From Chthoniobacteraceae bacterium (GTDB taxonomy: Bacteria > Verrucomicrobiota > Verrucomicrobiia > Chthoniobacterales > Chthoniobacteraceae): a stretch of DNA of 64,000 bases. Under the pieces are notes generated by a model. The model worked only from the letters and a program-made list of their open reading frames with translations. It ran no database searches and had not been told where the DNA came from. A program made the position numbers and the translations under genes. The stretch covers positions 56,603 through 120,602 of the forward strand of contig CANIWM010000008.1 of the NCBI GenBank assembly GCA_947471505.1, in the 5' to 3' direction. Of this stretch, positions 33,678 through 41,652 are shown piece by piece (position 1 is the stretch's first letter; every line of letters starts with the position of its first letter).

Positions 33678-35270
33678 ATGTCGCGTCCTTGGCCACTTTT
33701 AGTCGCGCTCGCCGTCCTTGTCGTTGGGCCTATCGTGCTGCGACCTCGGGGCGATGGGCTGGTGCTGAAGGGGCAGGATTCGGTGATCGTCATCACCCCA
33801 CACAATGAGGCGATTCGCTCGGAGTTTGGGCGCGGGTTCCGCGAGTGGTATCAGCAAAAAACGGGGCGCACGGTGACGGTGGACTTTCGCACGCCGGGTG
33901 GGACGAGCGAGATAGGGCGGTATATTTCCGGGCAATATAAAGCGGCGTTTCAATACCACTGGGAGAAGACGCTCGGGCGTGCGTGGAGCAAAGATGTGGA
34001 GTCGGGATTCGTGGACGCGAAGCTCGTCCTCGACGCGACGCCGGAGGACGACACGCCCGCGCAGAGAGCGCGCAGGGCGTTTCTGGCGTCGGAAGTGACT
34101 TCGGGGATGGATGTGTTTTTTGGCGGCGGGTCGTTCGATTTCATCGGCTCGGCAGGGCAGGGATTTCTCGTGGATTGCGGGTATGTCGCAGCGCACCCAG
34201 AGCTGTTCGGGAAAGGGAAACCCATCGAGCCGACGGTGGGCGGCGAGCCGTATTACGATGAAGGCGGGCGCTGGGTGGGTTCAGCGATTGGGGCGTTTGG
34301 GATCGCATTTAATCGGGACCGCATCGCGACGCTGGGGGTGGAGCCGCCGCGCCGGTGGGCGGACATCGCGGATGCGCGGTATTTCCGCAGTCTCGCGCTG
34401 GCAAATCCGATGCAGAGCAGTTCGGCGAACAAGGCGTTCGAGATGCTCATCCAGCAACAGATGAAAGAGGCGGGCGCGGATAACGCGGAGGGCTGGCAGC
34501 GGGCGGTGCGGCTGCTCCAGCGCATCGGGGCAAACGCGCGATACTTTAGCGATTCGTCGGCGAAGATTTCGCTCGATGTGGAATCGGGCGAGGCGGCAGC
34601 GGGCATGACCATTGATTTCTACGGTCGTTACCAGAGCGAGGCTGTGCGGCGGGCGGATGGCAGCTCGCGCATCGGATACTCCGACGCGCAAGGAGGCACG
34701 AGCTTCGGCGTGGACCCCATCGCCCTGCTCCGTGGTGCGCCGAATAAAGAAATCGCGAGCGCATTCATCGAATACGTGCTGGGTGATGGGCAGAAAATCT
34801 GGGGCTGGAAAGTCGGTGCGCCGGGCGGCCCGAAGACGCACGCGCTCCGCCGCCTGCCCACGCTGCCGTCGCTCTACGGGGAGGAGTTTCGCCCTTTTCG
34901 AAGCGACCCAGACGTGCTGCCGTATGTCGCCGCGAAGGAGTTCACCTACGATGGGAAAAAGACGGGCAGTTTGTTCGGCTCGATTGCGTTTATCGTCCGC
35001 GTGATGTGCGTGGACACGCACCCAGAGCTGACCCACGCATGGGCCGCGCTGATCGCCGCTCGGGAGGCGACGGGCAGTTTTCCCCCCGAGGCGCTTGCCG
35101 CGTTCGAGGACGTAGCCGCGGTGAATTACGAAGCCGCGAAAGGGCGCATCAAAGACGCGCTGGCAAAGGACGCGCCGAAGATTCGACAGGTGCAACTCGC
35201 GAAGGAGTTGTCAGATCAGTTCCGCGGAAATTACCAGAAGGCGGCGGAGCTTGCGAAGCTGGGGAAATAG
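33678..35270 (+). CDS. extracellular solute-binding protein (iron-type ABC family)
   Basis: A 530-residue exported protein with an N-terminal hydrophobic segment (PWPLLVALAVLVVGPIVL) and the fold of ABC-type Fe3+-binding proteins (VIVITPHNEAIRSEFGRGF, GIAFNRDRIATLG, LANPMQSSSANKAFEML, ASAFIEYVLG). It is longer than typical family members, with an extra C-terminal helical part after residue 400. No permease or ATPase genes lie next to it, so it is an orphan binding protein or works with a transporter elsewhere. It lies 9 bp after the CobW-type gene. Confidence 0.82.
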   Translation: MSRPWPLLVALAVLVVGPIVLRPRGDGLVLKGQDSVIVITPHNEAIRSEFGRGFREWYQQKTGRTVTVDFRTPGGTSEIGRYISGQYKAAFQYHWEKTLGRAWSKDVESGFVDAKLVLDATPEDDTPAQRARRAFLASEVTSGMDVFFGGGSFDFIGSAGQGFLVDCGYVAAHPELFGKGKPIEPTVGGEPYYDEGGRWVGSAIGAFGIAFNRDRIATLGVEPPRRWADIADARYFRSLALANPMQSSSANKAFEMLIQQQMKEAGADNAEGWQRAVRLLQRIGANARYFSDSSAKISLDVESGEAAAGMTIDFYGRYQSEAVRRADGSSRIGYSDAQGGTSFGVDPIALLRGAPNKEIASAFIEYVLGDGQKIWGWKVGAPGGPKTHALRRLPTLPSLYGEEFRPFRSDPDVLPYVAAKEFTYDGKKTGSLFGSIAFIVRVMCVDTHPELTHAWAALIAAREATGSFPPEALAAFEDVAAVNYEAAKGRIKDALAKDAPKIRQVQLAKELSDQFRGNYQKAAELAKLGK

Positions 35271-35310
35271 TCTGCTTGCACTCGTCGGGCGGATTCTCCA
35301 TCTGGAACGC

Positions 35311-36276
35311 ATGAAACTTACCTTTCTGCTCTCACTCGCCATTTCCACTCTCGGTTTCGCTGCCGATAAAAAGAACGTCCTCATGATCGCAGGCCGACCG
35401 TCCCACGGGCCGGGCGAGCACGAGCACAATGCGGGCGTGCAGCTTTTGGCAAAGTGCCTAGAGCAAGGCGCGGCAGACCTCGTCTCCGTAAAAGTGAAGC
35501 TCAATGCCGAGTGGCCGAGCACCGAGGAAATGGCAGCGGCGAGCACGATCTTGATCTACTCCGACGGTGGTGGCGGGCACCCAGCCGTCGCGGGCGATCA
35601 CCTCGCGCAGCTCGATAAGGAGATGAAGCGCGGCTGCGGCTTTGTGTGTCTTCACTACGCCGTGGAGCCCGCGTACGAAAAGACCAACTGGCCCGACGCC
35701 GCACCCGGCCCCGACGGCAAACCCGTGAAAACGCCGCCACCTGCGGACCGTGGCTCGAAGGGCAAAGGTTCGCCGGAATTTCTGAACTGGCTCGGCGGCT
35801 ACTTCGAGCAGTGGTGGAGCGTGAACCCGCACTGGACGGCCAATTTCAGCGAGTTCCCGAAGCACCCGATCAGCAGTGGCGTGAAGCCCTTTAGCACGAA
35901 CGACGAATGGTACTATCACATGCGCTTCCGCAATGGAATGAAGGGCGTGACGCCCATCCTCAGCTCCATCGCGACGGAAGACACGACGAAGCGCGGCGAG
36001 GGCACTCATAGCGGCAACCCCGAGCAGAAAAAGGACGTGCTAGAACTCAAGCTCCCACAGCATGTCGCGTGGGCCGTAGAGCGCGAAGACGGCGGGCGCG
36101 GTTTCGGCTTCACCGGCGGGCACTTTCACAAAGGCTGGGCCAACAACGACCAGCGCAAGCTCGTCCTCAACGCAATCGTCTGGAGCGCAAAAGCGGAAGT
36201 CCCGGCGAGCGGCGTGGAGAGCAAACTGACGGAAGAAGAACTGTCGGCGAATCTCGACCCGAAGGGCAAAAAGTAG
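35311..36276 (+). CDS. secreted ThuA-like domain protein
   Basis: A 321-residue exported protein. The signal peptide is MKLTFLLSLAISTLGFA, followed by a ThuA-like class I glutamine amidotransferase-type fold: VLMIAGRPSHGPGEHEHNAG (start), a LIYSDGGGGHP strand, GFVCLHYAVEP and FTGGHFHKGW near the end. ThuA was linked to trehalose use in rhizobia; in verrucomicrobia and planctomycetes these proteins are numerous and often near glycan enzymes. The ATG at 35311 is chosen for the signal peptide. Next gene 4 bp downstream. Confidence 0.85.
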   Translation: MKLTFLLSLAISTLGFAADKKNVLMIAGRPSHGPGEHEHNAGVQLLAKCLEQGAADLVSVKVKLNAEWPSTEEMAAASTILIYSDGGGGHPAVAGDHLAQLDKEMKRGCGFVCLHYAVEPAYEKTNWPDAAPGPDGKPVKTPPPADRGSKGKGSPEFLNWLGGYFEQWWSVNPHWTANFSEFPKHPISSGVKPFSTNDEWYYHMRFRNGMKGVTPILSSIATEDTTKRGEGTHSGNPEQKKDVLELKLPQHVAWAVEREDGGRGFGFTGGHFHKGWANNDQRKLVLNAIVWSAKAEVPASGVESKLTEEELSANLDPKGKK

Positions 36277-36280
36277 CCGG

Positions 36281-37408
36281 ATGGGGACGAATCTCGGCCA
36301 ACTGCTGATGACCGGCGTGCCCGGTCCCGTGCTCGATGCGGAGACTGCGGCGACGTTCCGGCGGATTCAGCCGGGGGCGTTCATTTTGTTTGGGCGCAAC
36401 ATCCAGACGGCGGCGCAACTGCGGAAGCTGTGCGACGACTTGCGTGAGGTCTCGGATACGCCGCCGATTATCACCATTGACCAAGAAGGTGGTCGCGTCT
36501 CGCGGCTCAAACTCATCGGCAACGAACCGCCGAATGCGAACCAACTCCGCGACAAAGACGAGCCCGCGCTGATCGCCGCGCATGGGCGCATCACGGGGCG
36601 GCTGCTGCGGATGTTTGGGTTTAATTTGGACCTTTGTCCGGTGCTCGACATCTCCTTCGACGATGAGGCGGACAACTCCCTGCGCGGGCGCTGCTACGGG
36701 AACGACGCGGCGCATGTGATTCGCAATGCGGCGCTGTTTAACGATGCGATGCGGGCGGCGGGCGTGCTGTCGTGCGGCAAGCATTTCCCCGGCTATTCGC
36801 GCTGCCCGGCGGACGCGCACCATGAGCTGCCAACGGTGCCTTTTTCCCGCGCAGAGCTGGATGCAAACGAACTGGCGGTGTTCCGGCACTTCGCCTCGCC
36901 GACGAGCACGAGTCCGGTGGATTCGATGATGATCGGCCACGCTTTTTATCCCGCGCTGGATGATTCCGGGGTGCCCACTTCCCTCTCTCCGCGCATCATC
37001 AAAGACCTCCTGCGCGGCGAACACGGCTTCCGTGGGTTGGTGGTGACGGACGATCTCGACATGGGCGCAATCCTAAATCCCTACGGCACCGGCGATAGCG
37101 GGCTGGAGCAAGTCATCCACCGCGCAATTTCGGCTGGCAATGACCTCGCGATGATCTGTCACCGCGTGGAGATGGTGGAAAAAGCGCATTCTTTCCTCGC
37201 GGGAGTCGCCACTGCCGAGCTGGACCGCGCGCTGGCGAATATGGCGGCTTTTAAAGCGAAACTCTCCCCGCCCGAGGCGTGGGACGAGGCAGAGTTCCGC
37301 CGCCGCGACGCCGAAGTGATGGACCTCCGCATCGCGACGCTCGGTGCCGCCGCAGCCGCGCAGCGCAGCCCGGAGGACGGGAAGCGTTCGCCAGTCGAGA
37401 TATACTGA
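36281..37408 (+). CDS. glycoside hydrolase family 3 protein (NagZ-like beta-N-acetylhexosaminidase)
   Basis: A 375-residue GH3-family hydrolase lacking a signal peptide, as in cytoplasmic NagZ. The NagZ features are GKHFPGYS at 166-173, the D178-H180 catalytic dyad (DAHHELP) and the nucleophile segment VVTDDLDMG at 254-262. NagZ removes GlcNAc from cell-wall muropeptides during recycling. It ends the four-gene run started by the CobW-type gene. Confidence 0.88.
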   Translation: MGTNLGQLLMTGVPGPVLDAETAATFRRIQPGAFILFGRNIQTAAQLRKLCDDLREVSDTPPIITIDQEGGRVSRLKLIGNEPPNANQLRDKDEPALIAAHGRITGRLLRMFGFNLDLCPVLDISFDDEADNSLRGRCYGNDAAHVIRNAALFNDAMRAAGVLSCGKHFPGYSRCPADAHHELPTVPFSRAELDANELAVFRHFASPTSTSPVDSMMIGHAFYPALDDSGVPTSLSPRIIKDLLRGEHGFRGLVVTDDLDMGAILNPYGTGDSGLEQVIHRAISAGNDLAMICHRVEMVEKAHSFLAGVATAELDRALANMAAFKAKLSPPEAWDEAEFRRRDAEVMDLRIATLGAAAAAQRSPEDGKRSPVEIY

Positions 37409-37562
37409 GCAGGACGGACTGAAAATTCGACACGGAGCCGGGTATCGGCGCAGAATTTGCGACATGAATGAATCGAAGGTTGCGCGATTTGCGCCAACCC
37501 GTAACATCCGAGAGTCGTTTTTGAGTATTCACGCTCGGAGCGACTTCACTATTCACTGAACT

Positions 37563-38660
37563 ATGGCTACTTCTGCAAAATCCACGGACATTTCTAAACC
37601 GGACTTCGGCAAGTCCCCCATCAACGCCCGCCTGTCTGCGGAGCAGAAACTCAAGCTCCTCAACGACATGCTGCGCATCCGTTGTTTTGAGAACGAATCC
37701 ATCCGCCAGTATTCGCAGAGCAAGATGGGCGGCTTCCTCCACGTCTATAATGGGCAGGAAGCCATCGCGACGGGCTGCGTCTCTCTGATGGGCGACGACG
37801 ACCACGTCATCACCGCCTACCGCGACCACGGCCACGCCCTCGCCGCCGGGATGAATATGAACGAGTGCATGGCGGAGCTTTTTGGCAAGGCCACGGGCTG
37901 CTCGAAGGGCAAAGGCGGCTCGATGCACTTCTTCGCGCCGGACAAGAATTACTGGGGCGGACACGGCATCGTAGGCGGTCAGACGCCGCTCGGCCTCGGC
38001 CTCGCTTACGCGCTGAAATACAAAGGCGTGAAGGGCGCGGCGATGTGCTTCATGGGCGACGGCGCGGTGAACCAAGGCTGTCTCTACGAGAGCCTGAACA
38101 TGGCGTCGCTCTTCAATCTGCCCGTCATTTATATCATCGAAAACAACGGCTACAGCATGGGCACGAGCCTCGAACGCAGCAGCGCATTTAAGAGCTGCCT
38201 CGCCGAGCGCGCAGCGGGCTTCAACATCGAGTGGGCGCAATGCGCAGGCACCGACATCTACGAAGTCCGCGCCAGTGTGAACGTCGCACTGGAGCGCGCC
38301 CACAACGAGAGCCGCCCGACGATGCTGGAGATTGATACTTACCGCTACTACGGCCACTCCGTCGCCGACGCGAAACACAACGTCGTCGGCGGCTACCGGG
38401 AGCGCGAGGAGATTGATTTTTACAAAAAGAACCACGACCCGATCAACGTCTTCAAAGCCAAGCTCGTCGCTGAAGGCGTGCTGACGGAAGAGCAGTTCGA
38501 CACCCTCGAAGAAACCATCAAAGCCGAAGCCGCCCAAAGCGCCGTCTTCGCCGACGAAAGCCCATATCCCGAAGTTTCGAGCATCACCGAAGACGTGTAC
38601 TACGAAGTGGACCGCCAGACGGAAGCAGGGCGGACGGGGAAGCATTTTTTCAACGACTGA
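37563..38660 (+). CDS. pdhA: pyruvate dehydrogenase E1 component, alpha subunit
   Basis: A 365-residue thiamine-pyrophosphate enzyme subunit. The opening MLRIRCFENESIRQY, the GGFLHVYNGQEAIATG motif, KGGSMHFFAPDKNYWGGHGIVG, and the ThDP-binding GDGAVNQGCLYESLNMA are characteristic, as is IIENNGYSMGTS. With PdhB it decarboxylates pyruvate. Unusually, two unrelated genes follow before pdhB. The stop overlaps the next start (TGATG). Confidence 0.94.
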   Translation: MATSAKSTDISKPDFGKSPINARLSAEQKLKLLNDMLRIRCFENESIRQYSQSKMGGFLHVYNGQEAIATGCVSLMGDDDHVITAYRDHGHALAAGMNMNECMAELFGKATGCSKGKGGSMHFFAPDKNYWGGHGIVGGQTPLGLGLAYALKYKGVKGAAMCFMGDGAVNQGCLYESLNMASLFNLPVIYIIENNGYSMGTSLERSSAFKSCLAERAAGFNIEWAQCAGTDIYEVRASVNVALERAHNESRPTMLEIDTYRYYGHSVADAKHNVVGGYREREEIDFYKKNHDPINVFKAKLVAEGVLTEEQFDTLEETIKAEAAQSAVFADESPYPEVSSITEDVYYEVDRQTEAGRTGKHFFND

Positions 38661-38989
38661 TGAATGTTGAGTGGATGAACAAGCGACCCGAAAAAACGCC
38701 AGCATCAGAGGACCATCGGGCTGAGGACAGCTTGGAGTTTGAATCGCGTCTTATGAAGATCGAGACCGAACTCGAAGCTGATGGTCGCTGGATCGCTGAT
38801 GTCCCCACGCTTCCGGGTGTGATGGCTTATGGTGAAAGTCGGCAAGAAGCGGTGATGAACGTCAAGGCGCTTGCTTTGGAAATTGAAGAAGAGCGACGCG
38901 ACTGGTTCCAACTCGCAGCTTACGGACTTGCCCGAGCCTACGGGGAGGACGAACCGGAGTATAGCGAGGCAGATTGTATCAAAGAATGA
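38660..38989 (+). CDS. HicB-like antitoxin-domain protein inserted in the pdh operon
   Basis: A 109-residue protein whose central part (KIETELEADGRWIADVPTL, then PGVMAYGESRQEAVMNVKALALEI) matches the HicB/UPF0150 fold. A further tail (FQLAAYGLARAYGEDEPEYS) resembles the C-terminal tails of small antitoxins. No HicA toxin lies beside it. It overlaps pdhA by one base and the next gene by 4 bp, so it is translated with them. Solitary HicB-like proteins are common and may have functions other than toxin control. Confidence 0.7.
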   Translation: MNVEWMNKRPEKTPASEDHRAEDSLEFESRLMKIETELEADGRWIADVPTLPGVMAYGESRQEAVMNVKALALEIEEERRDWFQLAAYGLARAYGEDEPEYSEADCIKE

Positions 38990-39570
38990 AACGTCCCAAT
39001 CGCACCATCAGTTTTGCTCTTTCGCTGCTTCTCGTTGGCATGGCGGTTCGCTCCAATGCAGTCGAGGAACTTACCAAAGAGCAACGGATCGACCAGTTTG
39101 TTAAATTGCCCAAAGCTGAACGTCAAAAACTAGAACTCTTTGCAATGAAGCAAGTCGTCGAGGATTCCGCGAGACGAGTCGCGGCAGCGCCCGATTACAC
39201 TAAAATAAAGCTATCGGAGAATGAGGAGATTCTCCGTGTGGAATACCGAGTCAAAGAAAAGATGGTGTTTGAAACGCTCATTGTTCAAAAGGCCGCGCTC
39301 CTAAACCGTTCGCATGTCGCTGAATGCTTTCCCTGTTTAGGCGAACATGGATGGGAGCTTTCTCTGAAGTTCACTGATGATGGGAAAAAGCTATTCGGAC
39401 AAGCGACGCAAAAAGCCGTCGGACACAGAATTGCAATGGTCTTTGGCTGCTCAATCGTGTTGTGTGCGCCAACCATTAACGAGCCAATCACTGGCGGAGC
39501 GGCAACCATTTCTGGAGGTCTTGACGAGCAGTCTGCTCGAAATATCACCCTCTTTTTCGAAGCTCCGTGA
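38986..39570 (+). CDS. secreted protein with SecDF P1 head-like domain
   Basis: A 194-residue exported protein: signal peptide (RTISFALSLLLVGMAVRSNA), a charged helical linker, and a C-terminal part with LKFTDDGKKLFGQATQKAVG, HRIAMVF and NEPITGGAATISGG, which resembles the first periplasmic head of SecD. Only that domain is present and no SecD transmembrane helices are seen, so it cannot be the translocase itself. It starts with a 4-bp overlap with the HicB-like gene and ends 47 bp before pdhB. Role unknown. Confidence 0.75.
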   Translation: MKRPNRTISFALSLLLVGMAVRSNAVEELTKEQRIDQFVKLPKAERQKLELFAMKQVVEDSARRVAAAPDYTKIKLSENEEILRVEYRVKEKMVFETLIVQKAALLNRSHVAECFPCLGEHGWELSLKFTDDGKKLFGQATQKAVGHRIAMVFGCSIVLCAPTINEPITGGAATISGGLDEQSARNITLFFEAP

Positions 39571-39617
39571 ACCTGCCAACCTACCGACTTTTTGCACTCT
39601 CAACTCTCATCTAAACC

Positions 39618-40592
39618 ATGCCTTTAATCGAATACCGCGACGCACTGAACCAAGCCTTTGACGAAGAACTTGCTCGCGATGAAAACGTCGTCCTCATGGG
39701 CGAGGAAGTCGCGCAATATGACGGCGCTTACAAAGTCACCAAGGGCCTCTGGAAGAAGTGGGGCGACAAGCGCGTGATGGATACGCCCATCTCGGAGGCC
39801 GCGTTCATCGGCATGGGCATCGGCGCTTCCATGCTCGGCATCCGGCCTGTCATGGAGCTGATGTTCTGGAGCTTTGCCACCGTTGCGTGGGACCAAATCA
39901 TCAACAACGCCGCGCAAGTCCGCTACATGAGCGGCGGGCTCATCAACTGCCCCATCGTCATCCGTGGCCCCGCGAATGGCGGCACGAACGTCGGCGCGAC
40001 GCACTCGCACACGCACGAAAATTTCCTCGCGAATGTCCCCGGCCTCAAGGTCGTCTGCCCTGCAACCGCCTACGATGCGAAGGGGCTCATGAAGACAGCC
40101 ATCCGCGACAATGACCCCGTGATGTTCATGGAAAACACGCTCCTTTACGGCGAAAAATGGGAAGTGCCCGAGGAAGAATACCTCATCCCGCTCGGCAAGG
40201 CGGACGTGAAGCGCGAGGGCACCGACATTTCGCTCATCGCCCACGGACGCGCCGCGCTCACCGCCCTCCGCGCCGCAGAAATCCTCGCCGCCGAGCACAA
40301 TATCAACGCCGAAGTCCTCGACCTGCGCAGCATCCGCCCGCTCGACGAAGAAGCCATCCTCGCCAGCGTGCGCAAGACGCACCGAGCGGTGCTCATCGAG
40401 GAAAACAAACCGTTTTGCGGCGTCGGCGCGCAGATTTCCAGCATTCTCATGGAGAAATGCTTCGACGATCTCGACGCCCCGGTTCTCCGCATCAGCTCCA
40501 TCGACGCGCCCGCGATTTACTCGCCCGAGCTAGAGCGCAAACAGCTCCCGCGCCCTCTCGACATCGTCGCCAAAGTGCTGAGCATTTGCTAA
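39618..40592 (+). CDS. pdhB: pyruvate dehydrogenase E1 component, beta subunit
   Basis: A 324-residue partner of PdhA. Typical motifs are EYRDALNQAFDEELARDENV, DTPISEAAFIGMGIGASMLG, RGPANGGTNVGATHSH and the C-terminal transketolase domain AHGRAALTALRAAEIL followed by VLIEENKPFCGVGAQI. Length is normal. It is separated from pdhA by two small genes. The next gene starts directly after its stop. Confidence 0.94.
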   Translation: MPLIEYRDALNQAFDEELARDENVVLMGEEVAQYDGAYKVTKGLWKKWGDKRVMDTPISEAAFIGMGIGASMLGIRPVMELMFWSFATVAWDQIINNAAQVRYMSGGLINCPIVIRGPANGGTNVGATHSHTHENFLANVPGLKVVCPATAYDAKGLMKTAIRDNDPVMFMENTLLYGEKWEVPEEEYLIPLGKADVKREGTDISLIAHGRAALTALRAAEILAAEHNINAEVLDLRSIRPLDEEAILASVRKTHRAVLIEENKPFCGVGAQISSILMEKCFDDLDAPVLRISSIDAPAIYSPELERKQLPRPLDIVAKVLSIC

Positions 40593-41081
40593 ATGCGCTT
40601 GCTCGCCGCGCTCCTCCTCGCCACCTCCGCACTGGCAGGTGAACTCGCCACATCGTCCGTGAATGGCGACGCCGTGGTGACGTGGAACGGCACCGTCGTC
40701 TGGCAAGGCCGCACGACAAACCCACTCCGCGCCGCCGCGATTTCCGCCGACGGCAAAGAGCACGCCGCCGCGTTTGACGGCGCGAAAGTCGTCTGGGAGA
40801 GCGAGCCCGGCAGCGGCGCGATCGTCCGCGAAAAGAGCCCCGAGTTGAAAGCCTCGCCCGTTCCGCCCAAAGGCGCGGTGGCCGGAAAAGGAATCACGAC
40901 CCGCTTCGTGAAAGGCGAGACCATCGTCACCTGGCAGACGAAAGAAGTCTGGCGCGGCACGACCAGCGGCCTCGTCACCTCCAAATCGCGAGCACTCGAC
41001 GGCGCAGAAATTGCCGCCGCATTTGCCGACGGCAAAATGATCTGGGAGAGCGAACCAGGCGCGGCGGAACGGCTGAAGTAA
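40593..41081 (+). CDS. small secreted protein with an internal duplication
   Basis: A 162-residue protein with a signal peptide (MRLLAALLLATSALAG) and two similar modules of about 50 residues: one starts NGDAVVTWNGTVVWQG and ends AKVVWESEPG, the other starts KGETIVTWQTKEVWRG and ends GKMIWESEPG. The shared strands suggest an ancient tandem duplication of a beta-rich unit. It is directly joined to pdhB (no gap). I do not recognise the family. Confidence 0.65.
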   Translation: MRLLAALLLATSALAGELATSSVNGDAVVTWNGTVVWQGRTTNPLRAAAISADGKEHAAAFDGAKVVWESEPGSGAIVREKSPELKASPVPPKGAVAGKGITTRFVKGETIVTWQTKEVWRGTTSGLVTSKSRALDGAEIAAAFADGKMIWESEPGAAERLK

Positions 41082-41110
41082 GCCCGGCGCGGCCCGCAGC
41101 CGACGCACCT

Positions 41111-41452
41111 TCAGCCTTCGCCTCCCCGGAGCTTTCGAGGCTTGACCGCCCCCGCCTCGTGCCGCTCCGGCCAAGTTCGCGGCAGGCTCTCCAACAACGG
41201 CGAACGGGCCGCCAGCCGCCCGCCAGCCGAATGCCCATAAGCCATCACCACCTCCACCATCGCCTCCTGAAACATTAACACCTCCGTGCGCGCGCACCTC
41301 AAATCCACCTCCGCATCCCACATCACATCCCGAAGCGCCGGTAACGCCGCCCATTCCGCCGCAAACTCCGCCGCGCCATACCCATCGAGCAGCACGACCT
41401 TCCGGCCCACTGGCACCAGCACCACATCAACAATCAACTGAACCAAAAACAC
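41111..41452 (-). CDS. hypothetical protein (possible)
   Basis: A 113-residue open frame starting with GTG. The composition is protein-like (VGRKVVLLDGYGAAEFAAEW, EVLMFQEAMVEVVMAYGHSA, LLESLPRTWPERHEAG), with well-spaced hydrophobic and charged residues, and no competing plus-strand frame of note. I cannot name it. It lies downstream of the M48 gene, on the same strand, after a 200-bp gap. Confidence is moderate because it is short. Confidence 0.42.
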   Translation of the reverse strand: MFLVQLIVDVVLVPVGRKVVLLDGYGAAEFAAEWAALPALRDVMWDAEVDLRCARTEVLMFQEAMVEVVMAYGHSAGGRLAARSPLLESLPRTWPERHEAGAVKPRKLRGGEG

Positions 41453-41590
41453 GAAATACTCTCATAACAAGTGGAGCAACTTTTGGGGGCACGCCACTCA
41501 CCCCTCTCCCGATGGAAACCTGATGTCTCACACAAAGGGGACCACTCAAACGGCTCTCTCACCTTTTGGGTGATTGGAACGTTCTCGCCC

Positions 41591-41620
41591 TCTTCTTCGT
41601 GCCTTTGCGTCTTCGTGTGA
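41591..41620. repeat. short 8-bp-period intergenic repeat
   Basis: Three near-identical 8-mers in a row on the plus strand (CTTCGTGC, CTTTGCGT, CTTCGTGT). This is the widespread intergenic microrepeat whose reverse translates as TKTQRHEEE in many annotated genomes of several phyla. It lies 30 bp beyond the M48 stop. Confidence 0.65.
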
Positions 41621-41652
41621 GGCTCCATCACCGTTTCTAGGCCAACAACGGT

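Noticed and set aside
37478..37499. Hairpin GGTTGCGC...GCGCCAACC between nagZ-like gene and pdhA
   Set aside because: The stem has a bulge and no T run follows, so terminator function is not supported.
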